From contig CM036162.1 in NCBI GenBank assembly GCA_020631735.1, forward strand, positions 96,265,666 to 96,329,665: DNA of 64,000 nucleotides, given 5' to 3'. Origin of the DNA: Saccharum officinarum (taxonomy: Eukaryota > Streptophyta > Magnoliopsida > Poales > Poaceae). Positions 22,401-35,120 of the stretch are shown one piece after another. Under the pieces are notes generated by a model. It was not told where the DNA came from. It was given only the letters and a program-made list of their open reading frames with translations, and ran no database searches. The translations under genes and the position numbers were made by a program. How positions within the stretch are numbered: the stretch's first letter is position 1; every line of letters starts with the position of its first letter.

Positions 22401-25088
22401 ATGTATGCTCCTTTTGACATAAGGAGCACCTAATGTAGTCCGTGAATTTTCATAGGTATGTACAAGGAGCCCAAATTTGGGCATCTCAGGGACTTGCACA
22501 ATGTAATAAGGTCATATCAGAAAGCATTCCTCTTGGGGAAGCATTCGTCTGAGATATTGGGTCATGGGTATGAGGTTGGGAACAACTTCTTCAATCATTT
22601 TAGTTCCTGGAGACTTATTTTATTATTTGACAGTGTTCTCCGACCTACAAATCAATCTTCTTTGGTGTTGTTTTTTTTTAAAGAAATGTCTTCTTTGGTG
22701 TTGTGATTAATTTTCTATATTGCAGGCACAAATCTTTGAGTTGCCTGAAGAAAACCTATGCCTCTCTTTCCTTTCCAACAATAACACGGGGGAAGATGGA
22801 ACAGTGATCTTCCGAGGGGATAAGCACTATGTGGCTAGCCGTTCTGTCTCCATTCTTGCAGGGTGCAAGAACGTGGTCTACAATACCAAGAGAGTATGTT
22901 TGTTTGCACAACCACAACTGAATTAGCAACATAGGCATTGGGCCCTAATTTGTATTTTGTTTGTTATGGCAGGTGTTTGTACAACACAGTGAAAGGTCAT
23001 ACCATACCTCAGAGGTAACAAGCAAGAATAACCAGTGGGAGATGTTCTCAGAAACGGTCCCGAAGTATAAAGATACTAAAGTCAGGACAAAGGAGCCCCT
23101 GGAGCAATATAACCAGACCAAGGACGCTAGTGACTACTTGTGGTACACCACAAGGTATCACTCTTATCTGTCACACCTTACAGTTTCAGCTCAATGTGAT
23201 TCTTTATTCTTTCTCAATCTTAAAATTCACTTGACTATATTTTTATTTGTTACCATCTTCAGCTTTCGCTTGGAGTCGGACGATTTGCCCTTTAGAGGTG
23301 ACATCCGGCCTGTGCTTCAGGTCAAAAGTAGTGCACACTCAATGACTGGATTTGCCAATGATGCTTTCGTAGGTAACTTGGACCAACTCTGTAACAATCT
23401 TCTTCCTCCAAAGACACTCGCTTGTTGCAAGAATGCAAGTAAAACTATTGTACAAATTAAAATCCCTCTCTATGTAGGAAGTGCTCGCGGAAACAAGCAG
23501 GTGAAGGGTTTCATGTTTGAAAAACCCGTTGATCTGAAAGTAGGTGTGAACCATGTCGCATTGCTGTCGTCAACTATGGGAATGAAGGTAAAAATTTGTC
23601 GGAACTGTGGAATGTGTTTGGAACGTAAGATGACTGACTATACTGTCCTAGTCGATAGCCAGGTGAAAAAAATATGGTTGTATTGACGCAAGATACAAAA
23701 ACTTTTTTTTTTGAAAGGCAGACATATATAGTTTATGTCATAAATAGAAGGGTGGCCTATGTGCTCAGCTAATGCTATAATCCTGCCCATCAGCTCTAAA
23801 TTTTCATGTTTTACTATCTTCTGCAGGACAGTGGTGGTGAACTTGCTGAAGTAAAGGGTGGCATTCAGGAGTGCCTAATCCAAGGTCTCAACACTGGGAC
23901 GTTGGATTTACAAGTCAATGGCTGGGGCCATAAGGTAAGGCTATTGTCTTTAACTTTTTAAAAAAAACTCATTTCCTTGGAAGCATGAATATCATCGTGT
24001 GGGACCTGATCGCCTCTACACTTCGTTTCAAATAGGCTGCACTGGAAGGTGAGGACAAGGAGATCTACTCAGAAAAAGGTGTGGGCAAAGTTCAGTGGAA
24101 ACCAGCTGAGAATGACCGGGCAGCCACTTGGTATAAGGTAAGTTGAACCACAAATAGGAGCACTATAGATTTTGGAAACATCAAACATCTATTTCAATTT
24201 TGTTTGCAACCCTGGCCCTCGGTGTCATTATGTACACTGCCATGCTAGAGATACTTTGATGAGCCAGATGGAGATGATCCCGTTGTACTTGACATGAGCT
24301 CAATGAGCAAGGGAATGATTTTTGTGAATGGTGAAGGCGTGGGTAGATACTGGGTCTCATTCCGAACTCTTGCTGGAACTCCTTCTCAAGCAGTGTAAGT
24401 CTGTAGAGTTAACCTTATTGAGGCAGGTATACTGTTCTTGGCCTACAAGCTTTACAACAAAAAGTCATTTCATTTTCCTCTCCCACTCTTCCTTCAGATA
24501 CCATATCCCGCGTCCTTTCTTGAAACCCAAGGACAACCTCTTGGTTGTCTTCGAGGAGGAGATGGGCAAGCTGGATGGCATCCTCGTGCAGACCGTGACG
24601 AGAGACGACGTATGCCTGCTGATCTCGGAGCACAACCCGGGACAGATAAAGACGTGGGACACGGATGGGGACAAGATCAAGCTCATTGCAGAGGATCACA
24701 GCAAGCGGGGCACCTTGATGTGCCCCCCTGAGAAGACAATCCAGGAAGTCGTCTTTGCCAGCTTTGGCAACCCGGATGGCATGTGCGGCAACTTCACTGT
24801 AGGCACTTGCCACACTCCCAATGCAAAGCAGATCGTTGAGAAGGTACACGCTTCTTCACGATGATGCGTGTTTGTTGAACTACTATATCACACTCACAGT
24901 CACAAATCACAGTTTGGCCTCTTGATTGATACTGACATGTGGAACGGAATGGACAGGAATGCCTCGGCAAGCCATCCTGCATGCTGCCGGTGGATCACAC
25001 AGTGTACAACGCGGACATCAACTGCCAATCAACAACTGCCACACTGGGGGTGCAGGTGAGATGCAGAGGGGGCAAGAAGGGTGCCTGA
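19428..25088 (+). CDS. BGAL: Beta-galactosidase, GH35, secreted, with C-terminal lectin-like domain
   Basis: Nineteen exons with GT-AG introns give 837 codons in one frame: 19428-19622, 19737-19832, 19985-20097, 20198-20264, 20350-20442, 20547-20690, 20896-20987, 22060-22165, 22263-22347, 22456-22574, 22726-22893, 22973-23154, 23263-23372, 23478-23587, 23827-23934, 24036-24137, 24249-24394, 24498-24843, 24957-25088. A signal peptide spans about residues 1-25. The GH35 catalytic domain follows, with HYPRS at 58-62, the active-site box [14 protein letters not shown] (acid/base Glu192) and WTENW (nucleophile Glu262). The tail (about 745-830) is a Cys-rich SUEL/galactose-lectin domain, found in a subset of plant BGALs. 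The enzyme releases terminal beta-galactose from cell-wall glycans in the apoplast. All catalytic residues are present, so it looks functional. The orthologue number is not assigned. Confidence 0.93.
21297..21416 (-). mobile_element. 5'-truncated LINE fragment in beta-galactosidase intron 7
   Basis: About 120 bp, bracketed by the exact 14-bp duplication TAGACCCAAAACTT (21283-21296 and 21417-21430). It starts with a T run on the plus strand, which is the poly(A) tail of a minus-strand insert. It carries the CGCAGGAGACCTGCG hairpin and the TTAAGAAGAAAAAG phrase seen at 3' ends of grass LINE-type elements. It makes intron 7 (20988-22059) the longest in the gene. Confidence 0.75.
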
Positions 25089-26648
25089 GAATAACAAGAT
25101 GGATGCTGCTAATTGACGTTTCAGCTTGTTTGTTTGTTCATCCCTTCGGTTTGGCACTCGTGCTTATGATCCATTGGTCTGCCGTTGCAATTGAAATGTG
25201 ATTGGAACATGCTTGATCGGGAACTAACATGAAATGAGTGAAGGGTAGATGCTGATCAGACCAAAGATGTGTGTATCCTCCCCCCCCCCCCCCCCCCCCC
25301 CCCCTCTCCTTCTGTGTCTTGTTTCATGTAACCATCACAATATATATAGATGTTGAATAATCATGATTGGTAGTATAGATCTTAGAGCATTCCTAACTTT
25401 TGACCAAAAGACTGTTGGAGATTGGAGTTGTACTTACTGATTGCCTCCTGCATCCTGCAACATGGATATGAGTATTCCGCTAAAAAAATGAGAGACGAGT
25501 AAAACAATACCCTAATTGAGATATTGCAAATGAGTGTGATCCGACAGCTTTGATACTGCAAATATTGTGCATGTTGTCCTTCGTTCGTTATGTACAGAAG
25601 AGAATAGGTCAAATTTCAACTTATTATTGGTCAATGCATAGGACAATGTATGAAGACAACTTATTTGTATCTGACTATCTGTGACTTTTGGAATCATTTT
25701 CTCTTATTTCAGTGGCTAAATAATTTTGGGTTGTGAATTACATTCAACTGGTTAGGTTTCTTGTAGTGTAACTTGTCCATAAGGGTTAGACGACATTAAT
25801 TGCCTGTCGACAACAGGGGTCCTACAAGCTATGATGGCTTCACCAATGTCAAGATATGTAGGTTATTATAGGGGTAGGCTGTGGGTATCGTTTTTATATG
25901 CATAAGTGAGTGCCCGCGTTCTACAACAACAATTAAAAAATATATATTTGTGTTTGCTAGCACAAGGTCTTCTATCACACGTTCAATCTGTCAGCTAGAT
26001 ATGTTTACTCCATTTTGATATTTGTTCAATAGAGTGCCTTTTATCATAGCCTAAGCAAACCTCAAAGTAGACCTTTCATAATACCAAAACATAACCTTTT
26101 TTTTAAATACATACGTATTGTATGTACTTGGACATAGCAAGATCATATCGTTCATGTTCACTACTCAAATGAAGTAACGCTTTGTATATCTAGAGTATCT
26201 CCAACCATGATCCCAAAAACAGGATACTCGAGATTTAAGGGATGCTCCTATTTTTAGGCCCTATTTTCTATGCCTCGATAATTATTTTATCATCCAACCA
26301 CATAAAAATGAGCAACTCTAGAACTCTAGAGTACTCTCCCCTAGTGCGTTTTTTTAGCATAAAAATTTTGTCTTGTAGTGTTGTAAACACCTAAAATTTG
26401 TTATTTTCATATGATTTTTTTCCTAGTTTAATTTTGCATCTCAGTACATGAGTACATATATGAATGTACTATAGATGTACCAAGTTAAAAATAAATAAAT
26501 GACTAAAGTACGATTTTTGCAATAATTTGCATATTTACAATTAAGATGTGGTTTACACCGTATATTTTTTCCACAGCACGCATCCCATATGCTTTTCCTA
26601 GTCATAGATTACCTCTGCCGACGGGATAATAAAATTAGTGGAAAAGTT
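25089..26648. other. 3' flank of the beta-galactosidase gene, no gene
   Basis: AT-rich DNA that includes the 3' UTR and the poly(C) tract at 25280-25304. No further coding region is visible on either strand up to the duplication at 26649. Confidence 0.6.
25280..25304 (+). repeat. Homopolymer of 25 cytosines
   Basis: An uninterrupted C25 run, about 190 bp after the beta-galactosidase stop codon and so probably within its 3' UTR. The run is preceded by TCCT. Such tracts can form i-motif/G-quadruplex structures, and their length is prone to sequencing error. Confidence 0.9.
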
Positions 26649-26864
26649 AGATCTGCATTTCCCTCTCCCTTTCGCATAAACCAATCAAACAACGGATTAG
26701 CATTCCGTCTCTTTGGCCCTGTTTGGATCGGATTATGGATAAAAATAATCTCCGAAGATCTGCATTTCCCTCTCCCTTTCGCATAAACCAATCAAACAAC
26801 GGATTAGCATTCCGTCTCTCTTTGGCCTTGTTTGGATCGGATTATGGATAAAAATAATCTCCGA
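26649..26864. repeat. Tandem duplication of about 107 bp
   Basis: Two nearly identical units start AGATCTGCATTTCCCTCTCC at 26649 and at 26756. They include the phrase GTTTGGATCGGATTATGG, similar to the end of a foldback element. The units differ only by a TC insertion and a C/T change, so the event is recent. Confidence 0.85.
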
Positions 26865-26967
26865 CGTATTTTAATTACGTGTCTGTGTTTTAGAATACTC
26901 TAGAGTCCTAGAGTGTTTGGATGGAATTTTAAGATTTGAGATTATCTGGATTCTAAGAACGATAGTG

Positions 26968-28156
26968 CTAGCGCCCGGACCTCCAGAAGCCCACGCATTG
27001 CACTCCGTTTCACGTGCTCCACGCGGGGCCCGCGCCACCCGAGCGACAAGAGGGGAAGGGGCGCAGCGCCTCCGATTCGGAAGGATCTGTCGGTGACGTC
27101 ATATGAATGCCCTGCCGGTGCCGCGAGGAGGACACGCTGAAATGATGCAGCAAAAGGTGTGGAGGAGAGATGCAACACCCGATCTGCTTTTGAAACATCC
27201 AAATACAACAATTGCAACATACGTCTAAAGGTAGATGAAACACTTAAAACATGCTTCTGAAGCACTTGAAAAAACACATGAAAACACTTGAAAACCATTG
27301 GAGCCATAAGCAACATCCAAATAAAACACATACAACGTATGTGTTAAACATATACAACATCTAGATAAAACACACTTGCAACATGCGTCCAGAAAACACA
27401 GATAAAACACACCTTCGAAACATCTGAAACACTCGAAACATACGCTTACAACATGTCTTTAAAACAATTACAACATATGCAACATGTGCAGCATCCTCTA
27501 ATATACTTTTGCATCATCCATATGAAACAATTGCAACATACATATGAAACATCTGAAATACTTGAAACATATATATGCAACATAGGGGAGGGGAAGGCTG
27601 GGCCAGTCGATTCCAGTCGTCGGGGTCAGAGACGGCGGCGAGCGGCTGCTCGCGAGCACCACTACCACCAGTGCCACCAGTACCAGGCTTGGCTCAGCGG
27701 CAACGGCGGGGGATGGGGGGCGAGGACCGCCATGACCGCCGGGGTGAGGGGAGCTCAGTCGCCGGGGTGAGAGAGAGCGCCGCCAGGGGTAAGGAGGGCA
27801 TCGCGCCGCAGTGGGGGAGCCGTCCACTCCCCTGCAACACCGCCACGCTATCTCCATTGATCTCGCTGGGATGGGGGAGAGGGCCACCGAATCTGTGACA
27901 TTGGGGCTCTCAATGGGTGAGGACGGCGAGATGGGGGAGGGGCGCCATCAGGGTGGGGGAAGGAGCCGCCGGGGTGGGGGAGGAGGACGCCGGGGTGGAA
28001 GAGAGGGCGCGCCAAGATAGGCAGAGAGAGTGAAGCAACAAGGAAGCACGAGAGAGAGGAGCTCGTTGGGCAGGCGGCACGTGTGGAGCAAAGCGGAGCA
28101 AGGCTAGGCAGCCAAAAGTTGATTTTGTTTATTTATTTATTTAGACGAGCGACGCC
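26968..28156. mobile_element. Probable non-autonomous Mutator-like element
   Basis: A 1.19-kb insert bounded by the exact 10-bp direct repeat AACGATAGTG (26958-26967 and 28157-28166), which suits the 9-10 bp duplications of Mutator-like elements. The terminal inverted similarity is weak. Inside are a degenerate tandem array (27140-27590) and a GC-rich half (27590-28080) with no recognisable protein. The sequence outside it (GGATTCTAAGAACGATA on the left, the complement of GATTCTTAGAAGGATA on the right) looks like arms of an older foldback element that received the insertion. Confidence 0.55.
27140..27590. repeat. Degenerate short tandem repeat rich in ACAACAT and GAAACA
   Basis: About 450 bp made of imperfect units around GAAACACTTGCAACATAC, with a period of about 18-24 bp. 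It fills the left half of the Mutator-like insert. It has no sustained coding potential on either strand. Confidence 0.7.
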
Positions 28157-28265
28157 AACGATAGTGAGCTGAGTGAAACGTGCGCCTTGATACTAGCGTT
28201 ATCCTTCTAAGAATCGTATAGGATCCAAACGCTACCCTATTTCCCATTCCCGCTCTCCCTACCTT

Positions 28266-28655
28266 ATGAGGCTGTCTGCACTCACACCCTGTATACGCTA
28301 TGCTATTGTTTGCAGGAGCCGGATAGCGGATGGATGCTCCCGCAGCGCATACGCTACGGCCATCCGCTATGAGCTCTTCTCCGCTAAATTTGGCGTGACA
28401 GAAGATGGATAGCGGACGTGCGCGTGTGTGAGAGAGATGAGAGAAAGGACAGCATGCAGCGGGCCTCACAAATTTAAGTAACTAAAAAACATTATAACTC
28501 ACAAACTAAAACACCAAATTAAATTCCGATCGCACCATTAAATTCGTTTTAATAAATTCTTCAAAACAAGATCTCACATGGATATATTTAGATAAAATGA
28601 TAAGTAGACCCTACAGTGGATAGAGTATGATATAAAGGATAGATGAGTGCAGAAG
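28266..28655. mobile_element. Probable MITE in the MCM10 upstream region
   Basis: CTGTCTGCACTCACACCCTGTAT near 28269 is inverted relative to ATAAAGGATAGATGAGTGCAGAAG near 28632-28655, sharing TCTGCACTCA at the ends. It holds several copies of a GGATAGCGGA phrase and no ORF. I could not see a clean target duplication, so the exact ends are uncertain. It ends about 270 bp before the MCM10 start codon. Confidence 0.5.
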
Positions 28656-28923
28656 AATTAGGTATAGAGAAGAGAATCTTGATGACTAGGATATATAGAT
28701 GATGAATTTAGCCTGATGGCACGATCCAAACGATGGCCCCTACGGAGCGGGAGATGTCTGCCTGTGAAATCCCATCTCCCTCTAAAATTCCTCACTCTTC
28801 CCCTTCCGAATTCTCGTTTCCCTCGCACCCTCCTCCTACATCTCTCTCCCACCTCGCACACTCCAGAATCCAGATTCCTGATTCCTCAGTGCCCCGCTGT
28901 CCCCACACACCTCACCGCCAACC

Positions 28924-31758
28924 ATGGCGAACGCCGCCGACGACCTGGACCTCCTGCTCTCACTGGGCGAGGCCGTCCCGGAGACCCCTCCCGCCTCCCC
29001 CCGCGCCGCCGATGGCCCCGTGTGCGACGGCGCCTTCACACCACCAAGGACGGCGCGCCCCGGCGGCACCGACATGTCCGTTTTCCGCGACGCCGTCAAG
29101 GATTACCTCGAGGCGGCCCCCGAAACCACATCCCCGCTTGCCAATCGCCCCAAGCGGCCCAAGGCCACCGAAACCCTCGTCGACAAATACTCCGGCCTCC
29201 GCATCAAGTACCTCACGCTCTCGCCCCTTGAGATTAGCAACCGCTTCGCCGACATCCGATTTGTGCGCATCACCGCGCTAAAGTGAGGATCCTTTTCCAA
29301 TTCACCCCGCTGCTGGGTCATTCATGGTTTTTGCTCATCGATTTGTCGGGGGGCCTTTTTCTTCCCTTTTCTGTTTCGCGTGCAGGAACTCTGTGGGGAG
29401 CGACAGGTTCTCCGGCTGTTGGGCAACCGCGGGTGTGGTGCTGGACAAGGGCGTGCCGCGGGTGAGTGCGAAGGGGAGCAACTACAGTATCTGGAAGATG
29501 GGCGCTCTGGACGAGACCGACGTATCTCTGTTCCTGTTTGGGGACGCGCACGTCCACTACTCCGGCGCTTCTGTGGGTTCAGTGTTCGCCGTGTTCAATG
29601 GCAATGTCCGCATGGACAATGGGGTACTTCTCGGCTGGCATTTCGATTTTCTTAGTCGCTTGGGTGATTTATGCTCAGTGATTCCGTTGCTGATTTGAGT
29701 GCGTGTTGGTGATGTTGTGCAGGGCAAAGGGTTCTCTCTGAGTGTTGCTTCAGTGGGGCAGATGTTGAAGATGGGGGTTGCAGCGGACTTTGGTCTCTGC
29801 AAAGGCAAGAGGAAAGATGGGGTGGCTTGCACCATGGCTATAAATAAGTATGTACCTCGACCTTGTGAGAATATGTATTGATATTTCAGTAGTTGCTTCA
29901 TTATCATTAATTCATCAACTTAGATAAATTTCGGGACAACAATGTACATAGAAGTGATGAGAAGCTTTGTGATCAGTGATCACCACATCACTTCACAGAT
30001 ATCAGCACAAAGTGTAATGCACTAATGCAGCAATTTTGTTATGTGGCTATGTGCTTTCCTTCCTGCTGCCAGACTTGAACCCTCAGCTAGGGTCTATCCG
30101 TCCATGTCTTTGCCGTTTTAGACTGCCTAAAGCATCTCCTGCATATCATGTCTCAATCATAACTTCATAAGAATTTATTAAAACGCTGTTCTGTGACTGA
30201 GTTCTCTTTCTCTCTTTTCAGGAGTAAAGGATCATACTGCAAATTTCATTCGTCGGTAAGGATATAACCATCAACATTCAGCAACTTGTATTAAGAGATG
30301 GATATGCATGCAACATTATTTCATCATGCTTTCAACAACTTGTATTAAGAGATGGATATGCATGCAACATTATTTCATTATGCTTCTTTCCTTTACGCAG
30401 AAAACATCACAAAAGTACACTACTGGCAGAGTAGAGCTTAAGGGCGGGTAAGTAAAACCTTAAAAGGAGTCGGCTAGAACTTTCCTTAATGATCCCACAC
30501 CTTACGTTTGTTTGTTGGTTGATTGATATAATTGTTACAAGTATCTTCTCGTGCCATGCCATTCTTGATTATATACAAATGATTTTTCCCCATGGAATCT
30601 TTCCAGAAATTTCAAATTTGCTTCCAAACTTCGATCTGAAGGGATTTACATGGTCAATCCTTCCTCAGAACGACCCAATCCAAGAAATTCATTCCAACCG
30701 GTGAAAGTAATGTCAATCGATGGGCTAAAAAGGGCTTTAAGGTATGCAAAGCACTATTTTATCTTTAATTGATGTGTTGGGCTACTATACTGGATGTTAA
30801 GTTGGTCACCCTTTCCCCCCTTTCTCTTTGATAAAAAAGAGCACTTCAATGTTGATCGGACAATATTGTGAATGTACAAATTATGATGCCATATCTAATG
30901 CACATAATATTTGACTAGTCTGTATTCACTGTTTTTTCAATTCTGGTTGGTGTATGACCACAAAAAATGATTACCATCGTGTTTTCTTAAAGAACCATTT
31001 GTTTGTGGTCATTGCACCTGGGTAGTGGTGTATGAAGGTTGTCGTTGAAGAGAAAGCATAAACATAAGCCAATTTTGTGGTTACACCTTTTGAGATTATC
31101 TAATGTCATATGGTGCTATTATTTATTGAACTGCATCAGAAATGTTTTGCCTAATATCTAACAGGAATTTTTATTGCATGGAGATCTGCTTCTGATGGAA
31201 TAGTTTGAAATGATTGATGTTATGTTCAAACTCTGATTTTGTTGTGCAGCAATGCAGATAGAGTAACTAATAAGAACCAGTCTCAGGGTATAAGATTTCT
31301 TTCCCATGTTACAGGTAACCTATTTTCCCCTTTAATAAGTATAATCATCATTCTAAACAAAGTAGCACCAAATTCGTAAAACAGCATAAATGACTATTGG
31401 TCGATAAACTACTGGTTACATGATTCAGCTAATACGGACAATATGGAACAAAAAGCCCCAACCAACGGCTCTATGAACCAACAGAAATCGAAGGTCAGCT
31501 TAAACAAAAGGTCAGTCACAATATGCTGTGGTATGCTTATAATGGTCTTATGTTTTAATGATCAATGACATCAAAATGAGCAAGCTTCTGGTTTGTAGTT
31601 TGTCGTCATCTGGCGCCAAAGCCCTGCCCAAGCAGGGATTGCGGAAACCACAACAGGATGTTAAAAAGCGAAAGGTGAACAATCTTACAGAGAATATAGT
31701 TGAGCTTGATGTGGTCAGCTCAGACGATGACGAGATAAATATAGTACTGCGACGCTGA
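28924..31758 (+). CDS. MCM10: MCM10 DNA replication factor
   Basis: Nine exons with GT-AG introns join in one frame of 414 codons: 28924-29282, 29386-29623, 29723-29847, 30222-30255, 30401-30447, 30607-30741, 31250-31314, 31429-31510, 31599-31758. The start is the ATG in ACCATGG. After a Pro/Ala-rich N-terminus comes the conserved core: an OB-fold region beginning near FADIRFVRITALKNSV and containing FSGCWATAGVVLDKG. The MCM10 zinc site follows (Cys225, Cys235, Cys247, His250) within CKGKRKDGVAC...YCKFH. The C-terminus has a KKRK nuclear signal and an acidic SSDDDE patch. MCM10 binds ssDNA and the CMG helicase and is needed for origin firing in the nucleus. The length is close to other plant MCM10 proteins, shorter than animal ones. 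It is convergent with the SKP1-like gene. Confidence 0.92.
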
Positions 31759-32892
31759 TGCTTCATCAATAATATAGTGACTTGTAATTGTACTCCAAAT
31801 TGGCTAAACAATTGTACACTCTTGTTTTCATGAATGTTAAGCCATCAGAGGCAGAAAAGTTATATCAGATATATTCGTCGACTTCTGTTGGATCATGTTG
31901 ATCCATAGTGTTTTAGTTTCTCTTGATGTGCAGTTTAACAATTAGATTAGAGCACCACCAATCGTAGCTCATGAACTAGCTTTAAGTATATTATTATTTT
32001 ATATTTTAATAGAAGAAAGAAGTTATCTCTTGATCAAGAGTTCTTATACAGACTCTAAGATCATGTGAGGGTGTTGCACTGTTGCGGCTATTTATATTAT
32101 GAGGTGCTTAGAGCTAGTAACTTCATTTTGAATTATATTCCAAATTACAAGACAAATTGATTTTTCTTGATATATAATAGTTAAAATAATATATCTAACT
32201 GTTTATACTGTTGAGAGTGCCTGACACACCATTTTATAATTACTGTTAAGTGCCCTGGCACGCAAATCTTTTTCTGAGTCTATCGGAATTTATTATTGAG
32301 AAGCCTGACACAACATTTTATAGTCAGTACTGGTGAGTGCCCTGGCACTAGTCTTTTTCTGCGTCTATCTCGAACCGTAACCATTGTTCTTCTGGTCGTG
32401 CGGTTTAGCACCACGATCAGTACCATACTTTTTGTCACATGGCACAGCAGCAATCTTGCGGTCTCTAGCTCTAAGCTAGGCAACTAGACTACAGCATAAT
32501 TCCAGCATAAACACATCAAGCGATAACATCACTCGTCGCACAGAACAGACAAATAAAACAATAAGCAATAGCATATCACACATCAGACGTAACTGATATA
32601 TAAAACCCACGATGCAAAGCAACCAGTGAAACAAAATTAGATATGCAGAACCAGCAATGCTTGATAACCAACCAGCCTCTTAGCAACCAAGAGCATCCAA
32701 TGATCCAATGCACCAAAATACCGGGAACAGCAAAATAGTCTGCTCACGACCAACCGAACCTACGTACACCTTCTAAGCGGTTTGTTAAACCCAAGACAGT
32801 CTATATAGCTGCTCCAAACTCATAACATCCTCAACAAGGAATTCCCTCTCTGGCCTGGTTATACGATATTGCTGTTGTTAGAGCCTCCAGCG
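31759..32892. other. Region between convergent MCM10 and SKP1-like genes
   Basis: It holds both 3' flanks. A diverged duplication lies at about 32211-32371, where the phrases GCCTGACAC...ATTTTATA and GTGCCCTGGCAC recur with a period near 86 bp. GTGCCCTGGCAC is itself nearly palindromic. No gene is seen. Confidence 0.55.
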
Positions 32893-34860
32893 TCATTCAA
32901 AGGCCCACTGGTTCTCCCTCCTCACTTCCTCCTCTTCCTCAGGTGTGAAGTCATTCTTGATGTTGAATGTCTTGCGGATCTCCTCTGGAGTCTTCCCCTT
33001 GATCATGTCCGCGACGGTCTGGCAGGTCAGGTCCAGCAGCCCCTTGATGTCCAGGTAGTTTGCAGCCTGTGAAGACCAATTATGTCAGGTATTCTTGTGA
33101 TCATCTATGAATGCAGCAGCATGGACAGTTAAGCAAAATGTAAGATATGAAACAATTCACTGAATATATATGATCTATGACAGTACACAATATAATCCAA
33201 TATAAATTTCTTGACACTACAAATGGCCAAATTGCAAAACAAAAAATTCTGCAAAGCTAGTATTATCATGAACAATAAAACTACTGCAGCTTATCCTAAA
33301 GCATCAGTCAAACCTTCTGGAACAATTTCAAATATCTATGGATCCAAGTACAACATTGACCATGAGTAGATGGGTGTAAACCACTCCTAATTTCCAAGTG
33401 GACAATTTCAAATACCAGGGATCCTCAAACAACAAAAGATCAGTCTACATCACAAACTAGAAACAATTAAATTGTAAAGAACAAACCCAGCTCATCATCT
33501 AATGTATCATAATCAAGCACACCCTAGACTTTAGGAACAATTTCAAATCAAATATCTATTGACTCCTCATACACCATTGATCATGAGTATATGAGTGTAA
33601 ACCACTCCTAATTATCAAGTGGACAGTTTCAAATACTAGGGATCCTCAAACAACAAAAGAACTACAGTCTACATCACAAACAATAAACAATTCTATCAAG
33701 CACAACCTAGCCTTTAGGAACAGTTTCAAATCAAATATCTATTGACTCTAATGCAACATTGATCATGAGAAGATAGGTGCAAACAAGCCCAATTACCAAG
33801 TGAACAATTTCAAACACATAGGGATCCACACACAACATAGGATGCAAATAGAAGTTTCACATATAGGATAAAATAAGACTGTATCTAAGAAAAGATGATC
33901 CCAGTCTGCATCCCAAACAAATTGAAGTGTATAAATAAACCACGCTCCTGATCTAATGTATGATAGTCAAGCACATGTTAACTTTTGGTTGTTGCAGGTA
34001 ACCACAAGATACATGACAAGACAAAATTACCGATATGTACACCATTCACAACATGGATGAACCGTGAGAAGGCAATGACTTCAAGCAATTAAATATCCAT
34101 AGCAATATAATCACTGTTTATGCCAATCCTTACAACTGATGAATTGTCATTTCCTGCTACTGCATCCGTGAAACAAGTATTGCGGACCCATTAAACATAG
34201 GCTAAACTATCTTAAGCATCAACGGCATTGATAAAAATGTAGTGGATTCAATATACCTATCTCAAATTCGTAAGCTAATAAAACAGCACGGTAACCAATT
34301 ACTACATGGAGCAAATTCAATTACACAAAAGTAGTATACGCCCAGCAACTAAATTAGCAGTTAACTGGAAACAACAGCAACACAAACACAGAATATCTTT
34401 ATATTTCCAAGCAGCCAATCTCCGAACAACATATTTCTAATCTTAATTAATTAATCGAAGCAGCAACCTTCAACAGTTCGCAGAAGCAGATCCATACAAA
34501 TATCGGGTGGGAGGGCCTCACCAGAATCAGGTCAAAGAGGGTGGCCTGGTCAACCTTGACGAACTCAGCATCAAAAGTCTTGAGCTCATCCTCTGATGCC
34601 TTGTTAGTCGCAGCGGTTGGCTCCGCATCACCACCATCGGCGCCGCCGCGCGCAGCGGCGTGCTTCCTGCAGTACACGATGACCTTGGCGAGTATCCTGG
34701 CGTTGACGTTGGGCAGCGGGATGTCGTTGTCGGCGCAGCTGTCCTCGATCATGTTCCCGATGGTCCGCGACTCCCTCGCGGCCGACTCCTCCACCTCAAA
34801 CTTCTCGAGGTCGCTGCTGATCAGCGTCAGCATCTTCTCCTTCCCCGCAGCCGCCGTCAT
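32893..34860 (-). CDS. SKP1: SKP1-like subunit of SCF ubiquitin ligases
   Basis: Two exons on the minus strand, 34860-34522 and 33066-32893, give 170 codons, the usual length. The 1455-bp intron has GT-AG ends and falls after LFDLIL, a common intron site in plant SKP1 genes. The N-terminal BTB/POZ-like fold (about 1-110) has the typical opening [15 protein letters not shown] and the PLPNV...L.KVI.YC motif. The C-terminal half reads [20 protein letters not shown] and ends with the F-box-binding helices and WAFE. It bridges cullin 1 and F-box proteins in nucleus and cytosol. The acidic loop around residues 65-95 is expanded with Gly/Ala, as in several plant paralogues. No lesions are seen. Confidence 0.95.
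33310..33930. repeat. Three imperfect tandem units in the SKP1-like intron
   Basis: Units of about 185-215 bp begin near 33314, 33528 and 33710. Each opens with GGAACAATTTCAAAT or a close variant, then a CATTGA(C/T)CATGAG phrase, then GGGATCC. Their divergence points to old intronic duplications. No coding or RNA structure is evident. Confidence 0.75.
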
Positions 34861-35108
34861 CGATCCGACCGCCGGGTGTGGACTGTGGTGGTGGTGTGTC
34901 TCGAGAGGAGAAAAAACCGCTACAAATGAAACCCTAGCGGCGGAAGCGAAGCGATCGTGATGGAAGGGGACGGGTGCGCGTGCGTCTTTATTACTGCCGC
35001 CGCTGCGGAGGGGGAAGGCTCTGGAAGACTACTTCCTGGGCTGGGCCTGGGATGTTCTGTTTTCCTTCTGCTTCTGACGGGTTGTTTTGGTGGTGATGGG
35101 CCTTTTGG

Positions 35109-35120
35109 GTCGTATATATA
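35109..35120 (-). promoter_or_regulatory. Likely TATA box of the SKP1-like gene
   Basis: TATATATA on the minus strand about 250 bp upstream of the SKP1-like ATG (34860). The intervening sequence would be the 5' UTR. Its position is plausible but unproven. Confidence 0.45.
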
